Origin: Pseudopedobacter sp044361595
Lineage (GTDB): Bacteria > Bacteroidota > Bacteroidia > Sphingobacteriales > Sphingobacteriaceae
Length of the DNA stretch: 64,000 nt
Direction: 5' to 3'
NCBI GenBank assembly: GCA_044361595.1
Contig: JBIKIN010000016.1
Coordinates: forward strand, 26,213 to 90,212
Shown in pieces: positions 38,801-46,799 of this stretch (positions are counted from its first letter, which is position 1; each line of letters opens with the position of its first letter). The notes below the pieces were generated by a model that saw only the letters and a program-made list of their open reading frames with translations, ran no database searches and had not been told where the DNA came from. The position numbers and the translations under genes were made by a program.

Positions 38801-39930
38801 TAATTTAAACCGCCAACATCTGTAGCAAGCCAAACGCTACCATCTTCCTCTTCTGAAATAGAATTGATTTCCTTATTTGATAATTTTGAAGGATCATTTA
38901 ACCCATGTCCTTTGTAAATAAAATTCTGACTAAAATTATAAATGAGATTTACACCACCAGAATAAGTACCTATCCAAATATTTCCAGTTCTGTCTTCAAA
39001 TAAATTATGAACAGATGATTGACTTAATGTACGTTCTGGAGCACCATTTTCCTTATAAGTATAGTTTTGAATTTTATTAGTTTCTTTATTAAATATACTT
39101 AAACCAAATTTAGTGCCTACCCAAACCTCTTTGTTTTTTACGATGAGTAAATCTCTAACTGTGTTAGAAAGCAGGCCTTCTTTGTCTGTAATAAATTTTA
39201 TTCTTCCGTTCTTACTATAGCGAGCAACTCCATTGGCTTCAGTAGCAATCCAAACAGTGCCATCAGCTTCATGCTTTATAGCATTAATTCGTATATTTTT
39301 AAATCTTTGTGTGAGTTGTTTATAGGAGTTAACTAGCTGATGATTTTTAAAACTGTAAATAACTAAGCCCGAATTATTCCCTATCCATAAATTATCCTTA
39401 TCAATACTCAATGACTGAATTTTGTCATCATTATTTAGCTTGATATCATTTATTACTTTCCTTTTTCGGTCAAAAAATTTTAATCCAAAATTTGTCCCTA
39501 AAAATAGATTGCCTGAATTATCTTCAACAATACTTTTAACAGTATAACCCTTGCTAGACTTTAACAAGTAAGGAATAAATTCGTCTTTATCTTTATCGAA
39601 ATAACTTAATCCTGTTGTAGTACCTATCCATAAATGATTACTCTTATCTTCAAATACGGTATTTACTCTATTATCATTTAAACTTTTAGGATTGTTGCTA
39701 TCCTTCCTGTAAATAACAAAATCGTATCCATCATACTTGTTTAAACCATCGCCGGTGCAAATCCATATTACCCCTTTATGGTCTTGGATAATCTTATTAA
39801 CCGAATTTTGAGATAAGCCATTATCAACAGTGAGGTGATTAAATTTTAAATTTTGAGCAAATAAGGATAAGGGAGTAATTAAACACCATAATAAAAGGTA
39901 AAAAACTTTTTTATTGAACTTTAAATTCAA
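35803..39930 (-). CDS. Hybrid two-component system regulator (HTCS) of the PUL
   Basis: The 1375-residue protein combines sensor kinase and transcription factor. A signal peptide (ending near LFAQ) precedes about fourteen two-component propeller repeats such as GVIWICTGDGLNKYDGYD and HLWIGTTTGLSYFD (residues about 30-690). A Y_Y_Y domain follows (about 715-785) with one membrane segment (about 793-815). The HisKA domain has the phosphorylated His in NISHEIKTP near 849, and the HATPase domain has DNGCGIS and GTGIGLAFAKEL. The receiver domain has Asp in VSDVMMPGMNG (about 1118-1235), and an AraC-type DNA-binding domain forms the C-terminus (about 1265-1370). HTCS proteins sense oligosaccharide in the periplasm and activate their PUL. 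It stands as a single gene behind the GH88-susCD operon. I propose the 22-bp-spaced repeats at four PUL promoters as its targets. Confidence 0.97.
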   Translation of the reverse strand: MNLKFNKKVFYLLLWCLITPLSLFAQNLKFNHLTVDNGLSQNSVNKIIQDHKGVIWICTGDGLNKYDGYDFVIYRKDSNNPKSLNDNRVNTVFEDKSNHLWIGTTTGLSYFDKDKDEFIPYLLKSSKGYTVKSIVEDNSGNLFLGTNFGLKFFDRKRKVINDIKLNNDDKIQSLSIDKDNLWIGNNSGLVIYSFKNHQLVNSYKQLTQRFKNIRINAIKHEADGTVWIATEANGVARYSKNGRIKFITDKEGLLSNTVRDLLIVKNKEVWVGTKFGLSIFNKETNKIQNYTYKENGAPERTLSQSSVHNLFEDRTGNIWIGTYSGGVNLIYNFSQNFIYKGHGLNDPSKLSNKEINSISEEEDGSVWLATDVGGLNYWKREVNSIDVYKYAPNQSAYNTIKNIHQDQKNKNILWLGTGSGILKFDKRKKDFQQFDLFQKVIPAYIHEYTFENSKNGIWIGTDFDGLYLVENDKKIKQYDRSTNKNLLLNSNFISALEDDQGKGLWIGNRSDGLNYLDYRTNKITSYVSEKDNPYSLSNNGILSLYQDSKQRLWIGTDGGGLNYYDKATNQFLIINKSNGLGNNTVQAITEDEAGAIWISTNKGLFRIKVNVNHQPLKFQNLEIVNYTAKDGLQSNQFSQHSVFKGLNHELFFGGINGLTIFSPQSISKNMDKPNIIFTELSVLDKLVKVDHNSVLDKPIDEQETLILPFDQAYFTLRFSLLNYIYPEKNKYAYVLDGLSNDKWHYVNGQRQATYTNLKPGNYTFKLKAANNSGVWIDEPRTLSIIILPPWYQTWWAYAIYTFVFLALLYLFYYYTKYTERLKNKVVYETYIAKQEQELAQKKLSFFINISHEIKTPITMIMAPLQKLLNANQNNEAWSQYLNSMNKSGQRLLNLIDQLLDFRKLDAGETNLKAAKGNMVRFIREIVIISNSLANSKNIDLSFTTSHQSLEVWFDRDKMEKVIYNILSNAIKYTPNFGKIVVSLDLNKLNKEVIISITDNGCGISEDKLPFIFEPFIHHDSALNNVSGTGIGLAFAKELIDLHHGKINVTSTPALKNEFGYTCFEINLPLGKSYLLESEIDDQYLQTENIDNYKDLPQIKQSSFEEIKKKIKQNHTADKLVMLIVEDNEEVLQFLGDNFKDEFEVISAANGLTGLEIALANIPDIIVSDVMMPGMNGIEFCSRIKEDINTSHIPLILLTARSPLLFKLEGLENGADEYISKPFNLNLLEVKVWNLIGNRQKMRSRFQKEVFLEPTNTVISTVDDLLIEKIIKYIEDHIDEEGLSVEELSDYVGMSRGNLYKKLKALTAKSPVEFIRYIRLKRASQLLKQYKVYINEVALMVGFQDINYFRKCFKEEFGVSPTDFAKQFKNIEEKVI

Positions 39931-40387
39931 ACTAGCGTATTTATAATCAGTAAATCATTAGATAAACAACTATTCATTAGCAATCAAATCAGGATTTAAA
40001 ATGCTAAAATATTATTATGAAGTTGCGGTTTATTTTGGTTGATTCAAAAATAGAATTATTAAATTTAAATAACCCTACCAAGAAAAAATATCCATCAAAT
40101 AATATTAAATCTAAAAAAATTATTTCGCAATATTAATGCTTTCAAAACTTTCTAAAACAAGAAATTAGCTAGATATTTTCTTTATCAACAAGAAGTTATA
40201 ATAATAAGACCTGAAACCTATTGACCACAATTAGATTAAGGTTGATTTAAAAATTTTAAATGATTTTAGGTAAATCTTATCATTTAATGGAATGCTAATG
40301 GTTTTTAAAAATCCTAATTTCAACTTGTTTATACCACTTTTCTAATCAAATTAACAAACATAAAGTGTCTTAATTGTGAATTTAATT
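39931..40387. other. Intergenic region upstream of the HTCS gene
   Basis: These 457 AT-rich bases separate the HTCS start from the GH3 remnant. I find no coding remnant, operator copy or clear hairpin. It should contain the HTCS promoter. Confidence 0.45.
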
Positions 40388-40612
40388 TTATTTAATATTC
40401 AAGTTAACAGTCAATACATCATTATCTTTAGACGAGTTACCCACCATAATAGAAAAATTCCCTAATTCTAAAATACAATTCATTTCCCAGTCATAAAACT
40501 TAAAATCCTTTGGGCTTAAAGTGAATTCAATTGTTTTAGATTCTCCAGCTTTTAAAAAAACTCTTTCAAATGCTTTTAGCTCTTTAATTGGTTTGGAAAC
40601 AAAACATACCAA
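40388..40612 (-). pseudogene. C-terminal remnant of a second GH3 beta-glycosidase
   Basis: The open frame encodes 74 residues that match only the fibronectin-III-like C-terminal domain of GH3 enzymes: KPIKELKAFERVFLKAGE, a linker, then ELGNFSIMVGNSSKDND. The intact GH3 of this window has RPIKELKAFEKVFLKPGE and IQEGSHQILIGNSSAN at the same place. Nothing of the catalytic domains remains. The nine residues before the match show only the tail of the LYVSD strand, so a deletion has removed the rest. The differences from the intact GH3 show that it is not a recent copy. It lies 53 bases after the end of the 1243-residue protein gene, so it was probably the next gene of that transcript. Confidence 0.8.
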
Positions 40613-40665
40613 ATTTAATATACTTAGTGTAATCAGATAAGATGGATATTTAAAGAGTCGCCTTC

Positions 40666-43600
40666 CTAATTACTGATTACTTTCTGCACTAATAACTTAT
40701 CGTTCAATATCATTTTGACTAAATAAACGCCACTTTGCAAATTCATTGGAATTTGAAACTGATTATATCCTTTCTCCAAACTAACCTCTTGTTTTGCTAT
40801 TTGCTGTCCGCCGATATTGAAAATAAATACAGATGTCTTGGCTGATTTATCTACAAAAATATTTAAAGATAAAGCTGTTGACTTGGCATGAGCAGTAATA
40901 GAAGGCGGTATCAAATTAGATTTTACTTGAATAACGGATGAATATTGAACAGATCCATCTTTATCAACTTGTTGTAATTGATAATAATTATTCCCTACAT
41001 GAGGATTATCATCTTTAAAATAATAATGCAGAGTGGAATTACTATTTCCTGCAGCCAAAACACTCCCTTTATTTTTAAAATTTTTACCATCTGATGAATT
41101 CAAAACATTGAATAAGTCGCTATTTTGTTCAGAAGCAGTAGTCCAATTTAAAAGAATAGATTGATCAACCGCTCTCCCTAAAAATGAAGTTAATTCTACA
41201 GGTAAAGTGTTACTTGATGATAACACTAATTCTGGTAGACTAGAGCCAAATTCCTTACTATTTATCCCTAATTGTAGGTTAACCACTGCGTCATCTTGAA
41301 ACATAAAACTTACTAAACCATCTCCAGCTGCCTGACTTTGAACATAGGATGTCACATCCCATTCCCAATAACCATTGGCAGTTATAGTATTAGTTCCTAA
41401 TTGAGTACTTGTAGGTGGAGCATTATTCCAAGTAATTCCTGATTCAGTCCATGCATCAGTTGTTTGATAAGCAGTTATAGAATTGGGGGAGCCAAACCTT
41501 ACAAAAATCCTTACTTTAGCTTGTTGTATTCCTGTTTTACCAGTTAAATCAAATTTAAGAATAGACTTTCTTACAGAGTTTACGCTAGTAGCACTATTCA
41601 TGATGATCAAACTAGTATTTGTACCATAATTAACATTTGCATTAGTTCCTGCCTGTATATAGGAATCTGCAATAGGATTTAGTGTGGTGATAACTAAACT
41701 TTTCACTTCCAAATATGACGTAATTGAACTTGTACTATCTCCATCATTATCAAAAGCCTTTGCTTTTATGGCATAAGATCCAACGGTAGACGGCGCAATC
41801 CAGCTGAAACTATAAGGCGCAGTATTATCACTTCTAATAAGTGTTGTACCATTGTAAAAATCAACCCTTGTAATACTTCCGTCGTTATCTGCAGCGGTTG
41901 CAGAAATGGTAACCGCTGTAGAAACATCAACTACTGTACCACTAGAGGGGGCTGTTAAACTTATTATTGGTGGACTATTTACTGCACTCTTAACAAGTAC
42001 CAATTCTGGTGGGTTTGAACCAAATTCCTTACTACTGAACCCTAGTTGAATGTTAGCTACTGCATCGTCTTGAAATATCAGGCTCACTACCCCATCTCCT
42101 GCCGCCTGACTTTGAACATAGGCAGTTACATCCCACTCTTTATAGCCAGTTGTTGTAAAATTGACAGTTCCCATTTGGCTTCCTAAAGCAGGTAAATTAT
42201 TCCAAGTAACTCCATTTTCTGTCCACCCATCAGTAGTTTGATAAGCGGTTATGGAATTTGGAGTACCAAATCTAACAAAAAGCCTCACCTTAGCTTGTTG
42301 TATTTTAGTTTGTCCAGTCACATCAAATTTAAGGACAGACTTGCTTGTATTAGATATGCTTCCCGGATTATTCTTAACAATCAAACTGCCTTGATTAGAA
42401 ACACCATTATAATTTGTATCTGCGTTAGTACCACCTGTTACGTATGAATCAGCAGTAGTATTTAGTGTTGTTGTTATCGTACTCCCTACAATCACACTAG
42501 CGGCAGCCGTGTTATTAGTAACTCCATTATTATCATAGGCTCTTGCCGTAATTACAAAAGTTCCAGCTGTTGCTGGTGTCCAATTAATACTATAAGGTGT
42601 TGTTGTGTCGGTACCTATCAAGGTTGTTCCTCTATAAAATTCCACTTTTGTAATACTACCATCAGCATCTGAAGCTGTTGCAGAAATAGTTACTGTGGTA
42701 GATACGTCTACCATTGCTTCGTCTAGGGGCGCTATTAGACTTACTTGTGGAATTATATTTGCATTCATTCCAAAATTATCAATAAAGCCCAAACCATTTA
42801 ACCTTCTGTTAAGTTGATCTATATAAAGAGAGGCTGGGCGCTGTTGCGTTCCTCTACCTTGTCCTTCTAGGTGGTCAATGGGTTCTGAATTATTGCCTGA
42901 TGGCCGCAGTACATTTGGAGCGGCACCCCGTGTTCCAATAACATAGCCTTGGCCCCATTGTGCTGATTGCACAATAGCAGTTTCACCTGTTTGATAATTC
43001 AATCCGTTTGTATTCCAAATAACTGATTGTGTAGTCGTTTGGCCATGCTCAAGGGTTCCTCCATAAGGTCTGTATACTGCTTCAATGAAATCCTTATCAC
43101 AGATTTGATTGTCAAATAAATTTGCCATACTAAACCACATATGAAAATCTGACGCTAATCTAGGATCCTTACTCAAACAATTATAAATTACGTTTCCATT
43201 ACTAGAGGCCAATCTAAAAGAGTAGCTATGTCTTGCATTGGTTGCTTTTGAGTCTTTAATGAGACAATCATTACTTTCTAAAATGTACATATATCCATTT
43301 CCACCCTCACCTTTGTACTGCGGCTTCATAAAATCACAGGCATCAACGGTGATTAAGCGACACTGTACCATCCGAAAACTATGAGATAAAACGTGTACAT
43401 CTAAGGTATTGGCAGCTGGCTTGTATGTAGCTACATTTTTCATCCAGCAATTTTCAGCATTTGTCATTTTTATGGCATGTGAATTATGTACTTCAAATGC
43501 AGCTGTACCGGCAACGGCATAGTCATCGTCGCCCCATCCTGTTTTATTATTTTGCAAATTGCCTATAGATAACGATTCTAATCCGCATTCTGAAATGGGT

Positions 43601-44397
43601 CTGTTAATCTTGTAAATACGGGCATTGTCACGGGTTTTTAGAAAATAACGAATAGGGATGTCTACTGTAATTGAATTAGTTGTAGCATTTATATTTTTAA
43701 TCGTACGGGAAAATGCCACGCCAGGCATTGTACTATTCCATAAGCCTTTCATGTTATGCTCAGCAATCCATTCATCGGTTAAATCTGTGGTTAAAACAAC
43801 CCTGTCGCCAATTGAAAATGAGCTAGCATTTGCCACAAAAACAGTAGTATCATGCTCAATAACATTTTTTACAAATGGAACTGGTGTTGCGGAAGGGCTA
43901 TACCAATCGGCCTCTGTTGAAGGCTCAAAGCTGATAATACTTTTTGACCTCATGTTAGTTTGGGTGTTTAATATCCTAGTTTGGCTTACACCTGCACCTC
44001 TTATCACTACGCCATCTCTTCTTACACTTAAGGCGCTAGTACTAGCACCATTTGGCTGAACATTATAGGTTCCTGCCGGCAAAAACACTACACCACCGCC
44101 AAGTCCCGAAACATAATCTATTGCTGCTTGTATTGCAGCTGTAGCATTGTTTGTTCCTGTTTTATCAGCGTTGTATGGGGCTTGCGTTACATCTATAATG
44201 TTATTGGTTATGAAGGGTATTGCTTGCTCCCCTTTACGATAACCCGCGTAAGAAAAATCCTGAATATATTTTCCGTCTTTGGCAAAACCCGGCTTCCAAT
44301 GGTATGGATACAGTTCACTTCTCCAATCTTGGCTATAAGAATTACAAACAGAGATTAAAAAAACAAATTTTAAAATAAACGCTTTTTTTATTTTCAT
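40666..44397 (-). CDS. Multidomain secreted beta-helix enzyme with two Ig-like and two DNRLRE domains and T9SS type A tail
   Basis: The 1243-residue protein has a signal peptide ending near SYSQ. A pectate-lyase-superfamily beta-helix spans residues about 20-540: DFSYAGYRKGEQ, GGGVVFLPAGTYNV, NAENCWMKNV near 310, NARHSYSFR near 386, DFHMWFSMANLFDNQ near 417. Then come an Ig-like domain (about 548-640), DNRLRE (642-799), a second Ig-like domain (804-895), a second DNRLRE (902-1060), and a type A sorting domain with the usual LPVELTSFLGR start and FIFNIGGQQ near the end. It should be exported by the type IX system and displayed as the surface endo-enzyme of the PUL. The catalytic part shares motifs with the protein at 20593-22311, and I cannot assign a CAZy family. 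An intact operator lies 272 bases upstream. Confidence 0.85.
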   Translation of the reverse strand: MKIKKAFILKFVFLISVCNSYSQDWRSELYPYHWKPGFAKDGKYIQDFSYAGYRKGEQAIPFITNNIIDVTQAPYNADKTGTNNATAAIQAAIDYVSGLGGGVVFLPAGTYNVQPNGASTSALSVRRDGVVIRGAGVSQTRILNTQTNMRSKSIISFEPSTEADWYSPSATPVPFVKNVIEHDTTVFVANASSFSIGDRVVLTTDLTDEWIAEHNMKGLWNSTMPGVAFSRTIKNINATTNSITVDIPIRYFLKTRDNARIYKINRPISECGLESLSIGNLQNNKTGWGDDDYAVAGTAAFEVHNSHAIKMTNAENCWMKNVATYKPAANTLDVHVLSHSFRMVQCRLITVDACDFMKPQYKGEGGNGYMYILESNDCLIKDSKATNARHSYSFRLASSNGNVIYNCLSKDPRLASDFHMWFSMANLFDNQICDKDFIEAVYRPYGGTLEHGQTTTQSVIWNTNGLNYQTGETAIVQSAQWGQGYVIGTRGAAPNVLRPSGNNSEPIDHLEGQGRGTQQRPASLYIDQLNRRLNGLGFIDNFGMNANIIPQVSLIAPLDEAMVDVSTTVTISATASDADGSITKVEFYRGTTLIGTDTTTPYSINWTPATAGTFVITARAYDNNGVTNNTAAASVIVGSTITTTLNTTADSYVTGGTNADTNYNGVSNQGSLIVKNNPGSISNTSKSVLKFDVTGQTKIQQAKVRLFVRFGTPNSITAYQTTDGWTENGVTWNNLPALGSQMGTVNFTTTGYKEWDVTAYVQSQAAGDGVVSLIFQDDAVANIQLGFSSKEFGSNPPELVLVKSAVNSPPIISLTAPSSGTVVDVSTAVTISATAADNDGSITRVDFYNGTTLIRSDNTAPYSFSWIAPSTVGSYAIKAKAFDNDGDSTSSITSYLEVKSLVITTLNPIADSYIQAGTNANVNYGTNTSLIIMNSATSVNSVRKSILKFDLTGKTGIQQAKVRIFVRFGSPNSITAYQTTDAWTESGITWNNAPPTSTQLGTNTITANGYWEWDVTSYVQSQAAGDGLVSFMFQDDAVVNLQLGINSKEFGSSLPELVLSSSNTLPVELTSFLGRAVDQSILLNWTTASEQNSDLFNVLNSSDGKNFKNKGSVLAAGNSNSTLHYYFKDDNPHVGNNYYQLQQVDKDGSVQYSSVIQVKSNLIPPSITAHAKSTALSLNIFVDKSAKTSVFIFNIGGQQIAKQEVSLEKGYNQFQIPMNLQSGVYLVKMILNDKLLVQKVISN

Positions 44398-44860
44398 AAT
44401 GGTTATTCTTATTTTTTTAATTAGTTCATTTTATGTTAAATTAAGTCATATACAAACTTTATTTCTTAAACCATTCAATCTAAATTTAACTCAAACATGC
44501 ATAATAGCACTAAATTTGAACTTGCTTTATGAAGTAGTTTTGTCTCTTCTATATAGATAAAATCAGAACTTTATAAATTCGAAAAATTTGATCTTTTTTC
44601 TAAAACTTTAATTGGTTTACTTTATAATTTAACTTAATAAAATTAGTTTTTTAGCGCTACGCAACCTTAGGTCATATGTATCCAATTTAGAGGTCATTTG
44701 TATTTTTTAGTTAAATTAGAAAAATAAAGGCGATTTAGAACGGATTAAGACAATTTTAAAAAAAAATTGAGCCTTAAAATAAGAAGGTTAAAGACTTTTA
44801 AAAAAACTAAGTGAATTACAAAAAGAGGGATGTTAAAGAAAGAGGTTAAGATTAAAATAG
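44398..44860. other. Promoter region of the multidomain beta-helix gene
   Basis: This AT-rich stretch upstream of the start at 44397 contains the intact operator copy D (44670-44703). I see no other gene or repeat in it. Confidence 0.5.
44670..44703 (-). promoter_or_regulatory. PUL operator, copy D
   Basis: The plus strand reads GGTCATATGTAT, CCAATTTAGA, GGTCATTTGTAT, identical to copy A except for one base, with the same 22-bp period. It lies 272 bases upstream of the multidomain beta-helix gene. Confidence 0.8.
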
Positions 44861-44890
44861 AAAGGGTTGCTCAATTAAGAGTAACCCTTT
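44861..44890 (-). terminator. Hairpin resembling the tRNA-Leu terminator, next to a tRNA 3'-end copy
   Basis: AAAGGGTTGCTC and its near-complement GAGTAACCCTTT form a 12-bp stem with one G-T pair and a six-base loop. The hairpin following the real tRNA-Leu gene (47731-47761) has the same AAGGGTTGCT/AGCAACCCTT arms. It lies 26 bases from a 12-base copy of the tRNA 3' end, the same arrangement as at the tRNA itself. Confidence 0.6.
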
Positions 44891-44916
44891 TAAAATTTGG
44901 AAGAAATTCCTTTTTT

Positions 44917-44928
44917 GTACCCAGCGCC
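44917..44928 (-). repeat. Direct repeat of the tRNA-Leu 3' end, candidate attachment-site remnant
   Basis: The 12 bases GTACCCAGCGCC are identical to 47783-47794, which cover the end of the T-arm, the 3' acceptor strand and the discriminator of tRNA-Leu, in the same orientation. Integration into a tRNA 3' end leaves just such a copy at the far side of the element. A decayed integrase N-terminus begins 170 bases away. Confidence 0.55.
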
Positions 44929-45097
44929 TGAGTATTTATTAATATATGATTAAGAAAATTAAAACTATCAATAAGTAAAAAAAAAGCTTTATTTGATGGA
45001 TTTAAAGCTAACTATAGAAAATTTAAAACAATATTGATATAGTTTAAAATAAAGTTAAAATCGTGTGCAAAACCGCGTACAAATTACTGTCTTTGAA

Positions 45098-45370
45098 ATG
45101 AAACAAAGAATTTCATGACTTAACCAAAAGTATATTTAAAGCCCAAAACTAATAAGGATAACAAACATCAAATTTTAATTTCCTATTACGCTAAAGGGAA
45201 ACGCCTAGAGTACTACTGATGAATACAGTATCCCATAAAGTGTGTAGGTAAAGTCTAATAGGGATTTAATTTTATAGTAAAGTTTGCTTTATCAAGCAGA
45301 TAAAGATTGACGATGCAATTCTCTAGTCTTAAAAAGAAATTTAAAGCACAAACTAGACCATAACTCCCTT
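45098..45370 (+). pseudogene. Decayed tyrosine-recombinase/integrase N-terminus
   Basis: Plus-strand translation gives MKQRIS from an ATG at 45098. After a frameshift it gives PKVYLKPKTNKD, then HQILISYYAKGKRLEYY up to 45216 and, shifted again, DEYSIP. Farther on, LKKKFKAQTR appears near 45330-45360. The order and wording match the arm-binding N-terminus of Bacteroidota phage-type integrases (an -LKPKTNKDGK- start, YYAKGKR, YYTGEY, then a spacer helix). Several stops and frameshifts are present and the catalytic domain with R-H-R-Y residues is absent. It lies between the tRNA 3'-end copy and the BNR_4 gene. The assignment rests on my recognition of about 30 contiguous residues, so it is moderate. 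The right edge is approximate. Confidence 0.5.
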
Positions 45371-45512
45371 TCTTGATTGTGCCAGATTGGCTTATTTAAT
45401 GAATGTTCCGCTATTGCTGAGATACAAATTATTAGCTAGAAGCTTCCAAAAAGAGCGTTAAAAACTAGTAATTTGTATTTAATAATAAACCTAATTTATG
45501 AATTCTTTATGC

Positions 45513-46799
45513 TTAATTACTCAGCTTGGCTTCAACAATCTTTACCATTTGAGCAGGTAAATTTTCGGTTTTCTCACCGTCTCCTTGCCCTGTTTTTTGA
45601 ACAAACAAATGGAGTTGCTTTTTCTTTAGCCAAAGTTCAGTATCATAAGATGGTTCCCATTGTCCAACTTCATTATTGTTCACATCTATTGTGTTCCAAA
45701 CTTTATCATTAATATTTTTATTAGTCGCAATTGAAATTTTACTTCCTCGCTCTTCATCCCTAAATATCACTGAAACCATTTTTTTGTGTACTACAACCTG
45801 AGGTCTAGAAATAGGGATTCTCTTAGTGCCAACTCCACTTAATGAAAATGGGATTTTTCTATTTGAAACTTGTTGAACTTTCCATTCATTATCTTTCAAA
45901 TAAATGAGTTGATATTGTGGAATTTTGGAGCTTTGTACTCTCCAGTAAGTTGCGATATAAGGGTTTCCCTTCTCGTCAGTAGTCATCGAAGTAGAATTTA
46001 TTAACTCACTTTTTTCTGGAATAATTAGAATTGGTTTTGTATTAGAAATGTTCATTGGAATAGTGTAATTCTCATTTTTGGACGATAACCACGTTCTACC
46101 TCCATCTAATGATTTAGCATAACTCATATCATGATTAGTTGCTACATCACTTTTTTCTCTCCAAACCCAACTCAAATGAAAAACACCTGATTTATCAATA
46201 CAGGCTTGCCAATATGCATTCCGTTTTCCTTGTCCATCTATCAAATTATCATGTATACGAAACCATTTCTTCGTTTTAGTTTCATATCGATTTAAAACCA
46301 AATTTCCTTTTCCTGAAGCGCCTTCTCTGTATAAGAAAATTAAGTTGCCACCTTTAATTTTATAAAATTCTGGATAGGTTACCTCGGCCTCATTTTTTCC
46401 AATCATGGGAGTTTGAGGCCCTAATTCTAAAGAGTAAGGCGCAATGCTTTTTGCATATCTTAATTTGCTAGCATGATGGTCCCATGAAACATGTAAAAAG
46501 CCATCTCCATCAATTATAATACTAATAGAATTATGAGCATCTTTATAATTCCCTTTATAAGGCGTTTTCTTTATTTCCCAATTATTTGAACCAAGCTTTC
46601 GTTTTGCCAATATTACATTTCCAACCGAATCATAAAAAGAAGTAAATTGATTTTTTTTATAGGTGACTACAGAATTCCTTCTAAAAACCACTGTATTTAC
46701 ACTATTACCAGCCCACGCTAAACTTACATTTGATATTTCTTGTGAAAAAATAAAAGAAGGATTTGAAAGAAATAAAATAAATAAGTATAAAAATTTCAT
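45513..46799 (-). CDS. Secreted BNR_4-repeat propeller protein, polysaccharide-lyase-like
   Basis: The 428-residue protein has a signal peptide ending near SFIFSQ and a seven-bladed propeller of the BNR_4 type. Characteristic blocks are KDAHNSISIIIDGDGFLHVSWDHH (His89, His103, His108 and His109), YPEFYKIKGGNLIFLYREG, AYWQACIDKSGVFHLSWVWRE and ISRPQVVVHKKMVSVIFRD. This fold and the paired histidines followed by Tyr/Arg blocks are shared with ulvan lyases of families PL24 and PL25. I infer a lyase on a uronate-containing polymer, which would supply the unsaturated ends that the GH88 removes. The family cannot be fixed by eye. It lies alone between the integrase remnant and tRNA-Leu, has no PUL operator upstream, and may have arrived with the element. 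Confidence 0.75.
   Translation of the reverse strand: MKFLYLFILFLSNPSFIFSQEISNVSLAWAGNSVNTVVFRRNSVVTYKKNQFTSFYDSVGNVILAKRKLGSNNWEIKKTPYKGNYKDAHNSISIIIDGDGFLHVSWDHHASKLRYAKSIAPYSLELGPQTPMIGKNEAEVTYPEFYKIKGGNLIFLYREGASGKGNLVLNRYETKTKKWFRIHDNLIDGQGKRNAYWQACIDKSGVFHLSWVWREKSDVATNHDMSYAKSLDGGRTWLSSKNENYTIPMNISNTKPILIIPEKSELINSTSMTTDEKGNPYIATYWRVQSSKIPQYQLIYLKDNEWKVQQVSNRKIPFSLSGVGTKRIPISRPQVVVHKKMVSVIFRDEERGSKISIATNKNINDKVWNTIDVNNNEVGQWEPSYDTELWLKKKQLHLFVQKTGQGDGEKTENLPAQMVKIVEAKLSN

Noticed and set aside
44900..45100. CGTGTGCAAAA/CGCGTACAAAT near 45060-45085 as a possible integrase arm-site repeat
   Set aside because: The two words are similar and lie upstream of the integrase remnant, but a single imperfect pair is too little to call a binding site.
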